This document shows, piece by piece, positions 7,104-13,247 of a DNA stretch of 13,247 nucleotides (position 1 is its first letter; every line of letters starts with the position of its first letter). The DNA comes from Bordetella parapertussis. GTDB taxonomy: Bacteria; Pseudomonadota; Gammaproteobacteria; Burkholderiales; Burkholderiaceae_B. Both the position numbers and the translations under genes were made by a program. The notes beneath the pieces were generated by a model. The model ran no database searches. It had not been told where the DNA came from and worked only from the letters and a program-made list of their open reading frames with translations. The stretch spans positions 1-13,247 of the forward strand of contig CAMCYB010000047.1 of assembly GCA_945883615.1 (NCBI GenBank). Direction: 5' to 3'.

Positions 7104-7394
<291 letters not shown>

Positions 7395-7408
7395 AGCGCA
7401 ACACAATT

Positions 7409-7434
7409 AAGGTCTTGCGGTAACTCAAGGCTTT
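7409..7434 (+). promoter_or_regulatory. Hairpin after atpE
   Basis: AAGGTCTTG (7409-7417) pairs with CAAGGCTTT (7426-7434) over nine positions, two of them G-U, around an eight-base loop, starting 15 bases after the atpE stop. Only a short T stretch follows. A minor five-pair stem, GTTGC/GCAAC, occurs at 7454-7467. Such structures could protect the atpE message from 3' decay or cause partial termination, helping to raise subunit c over downstream subunits. Confidence 0.45.
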
Positions 7435-7537
7435 TGATGTGTTTCTCTCGAATGTTGCTTTAGCAACTTAGAGTATTGTCTATATGTGACATGTTGACGG
7501 TTCAATGTGCTCACAAGGTGTCATAGGAAAAACGACC

Positions 7538-8008
7538 GTGAATCTGAATTCGACCATTTTTTTTCAGATGATCGTGTTCTTTGTTTTGGGTTGGGTCACG
7601 ATGAAATTCGTGTGGCCCCCCCTTACAAAGGCCATGGAAGAGCGCAGGCAAAAAATTGCGGCGGGCTTGGCTGCTGCTGAAAAAGGCAAAGCCGATTTAG
7701 CACAAGCTAAAGCCCACGTTACCGCAATGGAAGAAGCCGCAAAAGCTGATTTACATCAGCGTATGGCCGAAGCCGAAAAGCATGGCGTTCAGATCATTGA
7801 ACAAGCCCGCGCACAAGCGCAGGTCGAGCGTGAACGTATTGTTCAACAAGCTCAACAAGAAGCCGCGCAAGAAGCGCAGCGCGCACGTGATATTTTGCGT
7901 GATGATGTTGCACGGTTAGCTGTTTTAGGCGCCTCGCAAATTCTCAAGCGTGAAGTTGATGCAAATGCGCATGCCGATTTGCTCGCGCAAATTAAAACTC
8001 AACTTTAA
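7538..8008 (+). CDS. atpF: F1Fo ATP synthase subunit b
   Basis: Subunit b forms the dimeric peripheral stalk that holds F1 against rotation. I chose the GTG at 7538: it gives 156 residues, the same as E. coli AtpF, and an N-terminus of the classical form (M)NLNSTIFFQMIVFFVLGW. It also has AGGA at 7526-7529, eight bases upstream. The in-frame ATG at 7505 would add 11 unconserved residues and has no Shine-Dalgarno. One membrane helix spans about residues 5-25. The rest is a long, charged, alanine/glutamine-rich helix suited to a right-handed coiled coil, ending in the delta-binding region. The 143-base gap before it carries the post-atpE hairpins; atpH follows after 13 bases. Confidence 0.95.
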   Translation: MNLNSTIFFQMIVFFVLGWVTMKFVWPPLTKAMEERRQKIAAGLAAAEKGKADLAQAKAHVTAMEEAAKADLHQRMAEAEKHGVQIIEQARAQAQVERERIVQQAQQEAAQEAQRARDILRDDVARLAVLGASQILKREVDANAHADLLAQIKTQL

Positions 8009-8021
8009 TAGGCACGAGATC

Positions 8022-8573
8022 ATGGCTGAAATTTCAACCGTTGCACGCCCCTATGCTGAAGCCTTGTTTGCTGCTGCGCAGCTAAACAAATCTGATTTAG
8101 CGGTTTGGCTTGGTCAAGTTCAGTGCCTAGCGGGCATAATGCACGTTGAAGACGCGCAGCAAGCCATGTCTAACCCGAAGCTTACTGATGAACAACGTGA
8201 AAACATGTTGTGCGATGTCGCTGAAAAGTTTACATCGCAGCCATTAGTGGCTGAAATGCGTAATCTATTAGTTTTACTCGTTGAAAACAATCGCCTCGCA
8301 GCACTGCCCGAGATCGCGATTAAGTTTGAAGCGTTAAAAGATCAAGCAGAAGGTGTTGCGCAGGCAAATATTGTCAGTGCATTTCCGATGACTGATGAGC
8401 AGGTCAAACAACTGATCATGCTCATTGAGCCAAAATTTGGTCTAAAGCTCAAGCCCCACGTGCAAGTCGACGCCAATTTAATTGGTGGCGTTCGTGTCAC
8501 TGTGGGTGATCATGTACTAGACACCTCGGTGCAAGCCCAGCTCACGCACATGCGTGAAGCGTTGGTCGCCTGA
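8022..8573 (+). CDS. atpH: F1Fo ATP synthase subunit delta
   Basis: Delta caps F1 and joins it to the subunit b stalk. From ATG 8022 the product has 183 residues (family about 177-180) beginning [16 protein letters not shown], the conserved N-terminal helix. The C-terminal signature [16 protein letters not shown] is at 155-170. The frame is open upstream into the end of atpF, but those 24 residues are antigen-like noise from the overlapping frame and are rejected. The Shine-Dalgarno is weak (GAG in GGCACGAG), suggesting translational coupling to atpF, whose stop is only 13 bases upstream. atpA follows after 29 bases. Confidence 0.96.
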   Translation: MAEISTVARPYAEALFAAAQLNKSDLAVWLGQVQCLAGIMHVEDAQQAMSNPKLTDEQRENMLCDVAEKFTSQPLVAEMRNLLVLLVENNRLAALPEIAIKFEALKDQAEGVAQANIVSAFPMTDEQVKQLIMLIEPKFGLKLKPHVQVDANLIGGVRVTVGDHVLDTSVQAQLTHMREALVA

Positions 8574-8602
8574 CGACCACCCCCAGATTCCAGGAGCTTA
8601 CT

Positions 8603-10144
8603 ATGCAACTTAATCCATCAGAGATTAGTGAATTACTCAAAACCCGTATCGAAGGGCTTGGCGCTTCTGCTGACATTCGTACGCAAGGTACCGTTGTTTC
8701 GGTTACCGATGGTATTACTCGCGTTCACGGCTTATCAGACGTGATGCAGGGCGAAATGCTTGAATTTCCAAATAATGTATTTGGCTTGGCACTCAACCTC
8801 GAGCGCGACTCTGTGGGCGCCGTGATATTGGGCGACTACACTAACATTTCAGAGGGCGACCCCGTAAAAACGACCGGACGCATTCTTGAAGTGCCAGTAG
8901 GCCCCAAGTTATTGGGTCGTGTTGTCAACGCATTGGGTGTACCAATTGATGGTAAGGGCCCTATTAACGCTAAAGAAACTGACATCATTGAAAAAGTTGC
9001 GCCAGGCGTGATTGCACGTCAATCGGTTTCGCAACCTTTGCAAACAGGTATTAAAGCAATCGACGCCATGGTGCCAGTTGGCCGCGGTCAACGCGAATTG
9101 ATCATCGGTGATCGCCAAACAGGTAAAACAGCTGTTGCAATTGATGCCATCATTAACCAAAAGGGTAAAGGCGTAAAGTGCGTTTACGTCGCGATTGGTC
9201 AAAAAGCATCAACTGTCAACAACGTCGTCAACAAGCTACAAGAATTAGGCGCAATGGAATACACCATTGTGGTCGCCGCTACGGCATCTGATTCAGCCGC
9301 CATGCAGTATTTGTCTGCCTACGCCGGTTGTACCATGGGCGAATATTTTCGCGATCGCGGTGAAGACGCTTTAATTGTTTATGATGATTTAACCAAACAA
9401 GCGATTGCTTACCGTCAAGTTTCGCTCTTGTTACGCCGTCCTCCTGGTCGTGAAGCATACCCGGGTGACGTGTTTTATCTCCACTCGCGTTTGCTTGAGC
9501 GTGCTGCACGCGTCAACGCTGATTTCGTAGAGAAGTTTACAAACGGCGCAGTCAAAGGCAAGACAGGCTCATTGACTGCATTGCCTATTATTGAAACCCA
9601 AGCGGGTGACGTGTCTGCATTCGTGCCAACTAACGTCATTTCAATTACTGACGGTCAAATTTTCTTAGAAACAGACTTGTTTAACGCAGGTGTTCGTCCT
9701 GCCATTAACGCGGGTGTTTCTGTGTCACGCGTAGGTGGTGCGGCACAAACCAAAATCATTAAGAAATTATCGGGCGGTATTCGTACTGACTTGGCACAGT
9801 ATCGTGAATTGGCTGCCTTTGCACAGTTTGCTTCAGACCTCGACGACGCCACACGCCGTCAGCTCGAGCGCGGTAAACGTGTTGTTGAGTTGCTCAAGCA
9901 ACCCCAGTACCAACCCTTACAGGTTTGGGAATTGGGTGTGGTCTTGTTTTCTGTTAACAACGGTTACTTAGATGACATCGAGGTTGATCAGTTGTTAGCC
10001 TTTGAAAAAGGCCTTAAAGACTTCCTCAAAGCAAAACACGCGGGCTTCATTGAACGTGTTGAAAGCACAAAAGAGTTGTCTAAAGACGACGAAGCAGAGT
10101 TGGTTGCCGCTTTGAAAGAATTTAAAAAGAACGGCAGCTACTAA
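8603..10144 (+). CDS. atpA: F1Fo ATP synthase subunit alpha
   Basis: Alpha alternates with beta in the F1 hexamer and carries the non-catalytic nucleotide sites and the arginine finger. At 513 residues it has the same length as E. coli AtpA, and the Walker A motif GDRQTGKT falls at the same place (169-176). Other family elements include the N-terminal helix that contacts delta ([18 protein letters not shown]), the segment [20 protein letters not shown], and VSRVGGAAQ, which contains the arginine finger. AGGAG at 8592-8596 is six bases before the ATG. No disruption was seen. Confidence 0.99.
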   Translation: MQLNPSEISELLKTRIEGLGASADIRTQGTVVSVTDGITRVHGLSDVMQGEMLEFPNNVFGLALNLERDSVGAVILGDYTNISEGDPVKTTGRILEVPVGPKLLGRVVNALGVPIDGKGPINAKETDIIEKVAPGVIARQSVSQPLQTGIKAIDAMVPVGRGQRELIIGDRQTGKTAVAIDAIINQKGKGVKCVYVAIGQKASTVNNVVNKLQELGAMEYTIVVAATASDSAAMQYLSAYAGCTMGEYFRDRGEDALIVYDDLTKQAIAYRQVSLLLRRPPGREAYPGDVFYLHSRLLERAARVNADFVEKFTNGAVKGKTGSLTALPIIETQAGDVSAFVPTNVISITDGQIFLETDLFNAGVRPAINAGVSVSRVGGAAQTKIIKKLSGGIRTDLAQYRELAAFAQFASDLDDATRRQLERGKRVVELLKQPQYQPLQVWELGVVLFSVNNGYLDDIEVDQLLAFEKGLKDFLKAKHAGFIERVESTKELSKDDEAELVAALKEFKKNGSY

Positions 10145-10183
10145 ATCAGACGTCTGTAAAGCAAGACTCACACGGGAACTGCG

Positions 10184-11101
10184 ATGGCAGGAATTAAAGA
10201 AATTCGAACTAAGATCAAGAGTGTACAAAATACACGCAAGATCACTAAAGCCATGGAAATGGTGGCTGCTTCAAAGATGCGTAAAGCGCAAGAGCGTATG
10301 CGTGCGGGTCGACCATACGCTGTTAAAGTGCGCGATATGGCTTCTCACCTCATGCAAGCCAACCCTGACTACAGTCACCCTTACTTGATCGAGCGTGACA
10401 CGCTTAAGGCGGTCGGTGTGGTTGTGGTGACAACCGACAAAGGCTTGTGTGGCGGTTTGAACACCAATATTTTGCGTTTAGTTTTGAATCGCTATCGCGA
10501 GTTTACCGACGAAGGCGTTAAAGTACAGTTCACCGCTTTTGGAAACAAGGGTGCGGGCACTTTGTCGCGCGTTGGCGCTAACTTGGTTTCGCAGGAAGTC
10601 GGTTTAGGCGATCGTCCAGAACTCAATCGATTGATTGGTGCTATAAAAGTACAAATTGACGATTTCGAATCAGGCAAAATTGACGCGGTTTACATTGCAA
10701 CCAATCGCTTTGTTAACACAATGCGTCAAGAACCTGTTTTCATTCGCTTGTTACCTTTACCGGGTTTATTAGCGGATCCACATGTTGTGTTTGAACAACC
10801 CATGCAGGGCAGTGAGCCAGTTGCACAAACAAACAATTCCTACGGTTGGGACTACATCTACGAACCCGATGCAAAGGTCGTCATTGACGAGTTATTGCTT
10901 CGTTACGTAGAAGGCATTGTGTTTCAAAGCGTTGCAGAAAACATGGCGTCAGAGCAGTCGGCGCGTATGGTAGCCATGAAGGCTGCTTCTGACAATGCAA
11001 AAACAGTAATTAGTGATTTGCAGCTTGTTTATAACAAGACGCGTCAAGCAGCCATTACCAAAGAAATTTCAGAAATCGTGGGGGGCGCCGCCGCCGTCTA
11101 A
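10184..11101 (+). CDS. atpG: F1Fo ATP synthase subunit gamma
   Basis: Gamma is the rotating central shaft in the alpha-beta hexamer. The 305-residue product has the two long shaft helices: the N-terminal [20 protein letters not shown] with [11 protein letters not shown], and the C-terminal segment around [14 protein letters not shown] and ending near [12 protein letters not shown]. The central Rossmann-like part contains [14 protein letters not shown]. It is somewhat longer than the E. coli protein (287), with extra residues around [18 protein letters not shown] in the middle domain, a lengthening I believe is common in betaproteobacteria. GGGAA precedes the ATG; 39 bases separate it from atpA. 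Confidence 0.98.
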   Translation: MAGIKEIRTKIKSVQNTRKITKAMEMVAASKMRKAQERMRAGRPYAVKVRDMASHLMQANPDYSHPYLIERDTLKAVGVVVVTTDKGLCGGLNTNILRLVLNRYREFTDEGVKVQFTAFGNKGAGTLSRVGANLVSQEVGLGDRPELNRLIGAIKVQIDDFESGKIDAVYIATNRFVNTMRQEPVFIRLLPLPGLLADPHVVFEQPMQGSEPVAQTNNSYGWDYIYEPDAKVVIDELLLRYVEGIVFQSVAENMASEQSARMVAMKAASDNAKTVISDLQLVYNKTRQAAITKEISEIVGGAAAV

Positions 11102-11145
11102 TTTTAGACAGCGTTTGGTTAACCTGATAGCCAGTTATCAAGTAA

Positions 11146-12555
<1,410 letters not shown>

Positions 12556-12564
12556 GGAATTTGC

Positions 12565-12987
12565 ATGAGCACCATCAAAGTTGACGTGGTCAGTGCTGAG
12601 AAATCTTTGTTTCAAGGTGAAGCGAAGTTTGTGGTTTTGCCGGGTGAGGCAGGTGAAATTGGTGTGTTGCCTGGTCACACACCTTTAATTACTCGCATTC
12701 GCCCTGGTACAGTCAAAATCGTGATGGCTGACGACACAGAAGAGCTAATCTTTGTGGCGGGTGGTTTGCTTGAAATACAGCCTCATCATGTAACGGTTCT
12801 GTCTGACACAGCTATACGCGCAGATGATCTTGACGAAGCGAAAGCAGAGCAAGCGCGTCAGCGTGCAGAGGAAACACTGCGTAATACCAAAGATAAAACC
12901 GACATGGCTGTGGTGCAAGCGGAGCTTGAAATGTTGGTTGCGCAAGCGGCTGCTGCACGCCGTTTACGTAAGGTGTCGACACACTAA
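12565..12987 (+). CDS. atpC: F1Fo ATP synthase subunit epsilon
   Basis: Epsilon binds gamma at the base of the central stalk and can inhibit ATP hydrolysis. The 140-residue product (E. coli 139) begins [20 protein letters not shown] and contains the conserved [19 protein letters not shown] at about 23-41, the beta-sandwich domain to about residue 85, and a C-terminal two-helix hairpin rich in Ala, Glu and Arg. Its Shine-Dalgarno AAGGA at 12554-12558 overlaps the atpD stop codon, so translation is probably coupled to atpD. It is the last gene of the operon. Confidence 0.98.
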   Translation: MSTIKVDVVSAEKSLFQGEAKFVVLPGEAGEIGVLPGHTPLITRIRPGTVKIVMADDTEELIFVAGGLLEIQPHHVTVLSDTAIRADDLDEAKAEQARQRAEETLRNTKDKTDMAVVQAELEMLVAQAAAARRLRKVSTH

Positions 12988-13011
12988 TTGCGTGAACTCC
13001 GAATAGATAAG

Positions 13012-13045
13012 AGACCTGCCAAGCGATAGTCTGGCAGGTCTTTTG
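13012..13045 (+). terminator. Rho-independent terminator of the atp operon
   Basis: GACCTGCCA (13013-13021) and TGGCAGGTC (13032-13040) form a perfect nine-pair GC-rich stem, extended by one A-T pair, with a ten-base loop. TTTTGTTTTG follows directly. It lies 25 bases after the atpC stop and is the only strong terminator I found in the window. Confidence 0.95.
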
Positions 13046-13060
13046 TTTTGAGGAACGTGT

Positions 13061-13132
13061 ATGCGCCAGCATATTGACTTAGCTATATTGCCATTAACAC
13101 GTAAGCGTCTAGGGAACACATATTGTCCCTGA
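13061..13132 (+). pseudogene. Start of an unidentified gene cut by the IS66-type element
   Basis: An ATG at 13061 preceded by GAGGA (13050-13054, six bases away) opens a frame reading MRQHIDLAILPLT. After 40 bases it meets the left end of the insertion sequence at 13101 and continues through IS DNA to a TGA at 13130-13132, giving a 23-codon chimera. The good ribosome-binding site and position right after the operon terminator suggest a real gene whose remainder lies beyond the insertion. The 13 native residues are too few for me to name it. If the element boundary is misplaced, it could simply be a short chance frame. Confidence 0.55.
13111..13130 (+). repeat. Subterminal inverted repeat in the IS end
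   Basis: AGGGAACA (13111-13118) and TGTCCCT (13124-13130) are inverted copies with one bulged A and a five-base centre. The position ten bases from the element tip suits a transposase-binding or RNA structural site. Confidence 0.45.
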
Positions 13133-13142
13133 GCGGTTTTTA

Positions 13143-13187
13143 AGTGAACATATCTCCACTTAAAAAATAGGTGGAGATATGTTCACT
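13143..13187 (+). promoter_or_regulatory. Perfect 17-bp inverted repeat covering the transposase ribosome-binding site and start
   Basis: AGTGAACATATCTCCAC (13143-13159) and GTGGAGATATGTTCACT (13171-13187) are perfect inverted copies around an 11-base loop. The right arm contains most of the Shine-Dalgarno (AGGTG from 13169, GGAG at 13173-13176) and the ATG at 13179-13181. RNA read from outside the element would fold both into the stem, blocking translation. Confidence 0.8.
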
Positions 13188-13247
13188 AATGACCCTTCAA
13201 GTTCACCCCCCGTGCTGACAAGGCAACAGCACAGCCGAGAATTCAAA
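13179..13247 (+). CDS. IS66-family OrfA/TnpA-like transposase protein, N-terminal fragment
   Basis: The 23 visible codons begin MFTNDPSSSPPVLTRQQHS and continue REFK to the last base of the window, still open. The motif R-x-x-H-S-x-E-F-K is typical of the N-terminus of IS66 OrfA proteins, where it opens a helix-turn-helix DNA-binding domain. AGGTG five bases before the ATG can act as a Shine-Dalgarno. The start lies inside a perfect hairpin. The gene is partial because the window ends, so its intactness is unknown. Confidence 0.7.
   Translation, partial: MFTNDPSSSPPVLTRQQHSREFK

Larger units (their letters stand above)
13101..13247 (+). mobile_element. Left end of an IS66-family insertion sequence (runs off the window)
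   Basis: From 13101 the sequence begins GTAAGCGTCT, matching the GTAAGCG-type tips of IS66-family elements. It is followed by two inverted-repeat structures (13111-13130 and 13143-13187) and the start of an OrfA-like transposase gene. IS66 elements normally make 8-bp target duplications, so the left copy would be ATTAACAC at 13093-13100; the right copy is outside the window. Typical IS66 elements carry tnpA, tnpB and a long tnpC; only the first begins here. The family call rests on the short terminal sequence plus 23 residues of protein. Confidence 0.75.

Noticed and set aside
7950..8021. N-terminal extension of atpH into atpF
   Set aside because: The extra 24 residues come from an alternate frame of the atpF end. 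The conserved delta N-terminus starts at the ATG at 8022.
8909..9509. Minus-strand frames inside atpA
   Set aside because: They are shadows of a highly conserved gene, with no ribosome-binding sites and no family resemblance.
10147..10156. CAGACGTCTG palindrome between atpA and atpG
   Set aside because: It is a 10-base palindrome with no loop, too short to suggest an RNA element, and inside an operon an operator is unlikely.

Overview
The window looks like chromosomal DNA of a betaproteobacterium, probably Burkholderiales. The reasons are the folB-ttcA gene pair, the tRNA selenouridine synthase, the close protein similarity of the ATP synthase subunits to that group, and sigma70-like promoter words. 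Base composition appears moderate (mid-forties percent GC by eye). No species is claimed.

Layout. Positions 1-153 hold an orphan plus-strand reading-frame tail that runs head-on into a ttcA gene (minus) missing its C-terminal part. folB (minus) lies directly upstream of ttcA. A 180-base divergent spacer with a 24-bp palindrome and four 13-bp tandem repeats separates folB from a TrxR-like FAD/NAD(P) oxidoreductase (plus). That gene converges on mnmH/selU with overlapping stop codons. mnmH follows an M61-family peptidase gene in a two-gene minus-strand unit. A divergent spacer of about 320 bases carries a good sigma70-type promoter and a leader hairpin for the ATP synthase operon. The operon runs atpI-atpB-atpE-atpF-atpH-atpA-atpG-atpD-atpC and ends in a strong rho-independent terminator. 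After the terminator, a new gene begins at 13061 but is cut after 13 codons by the end of an IS66-family insertion sequence, which runs off the window.

The nine atp genes encode a complete H+-type F1Fo ATP synthase plus the AtpI assembly factor. Spacers are 135-163 bases and hairpin-bearing around the membrane (Fo) genes atpB and atpE, and short (9-53 bases) among the F1 genes. This fits post-transcriptional tuning of subunit stoichiometry, especially for the c-ring subunit AtpE, which has a U-rich leader and a perfect Shine-Dalgarno.

I see no previously undescribed multi-gene system. The core is housekeeping. The noteworthy material is at the edges (truncated ttcA, IS66 insertion, a hairpin over the transposase start), in the repeat-bearing spacer before the oxidoreductase, in a low-complexity insertion in the M61 peptidase, and in RNA structures of the atp operon.
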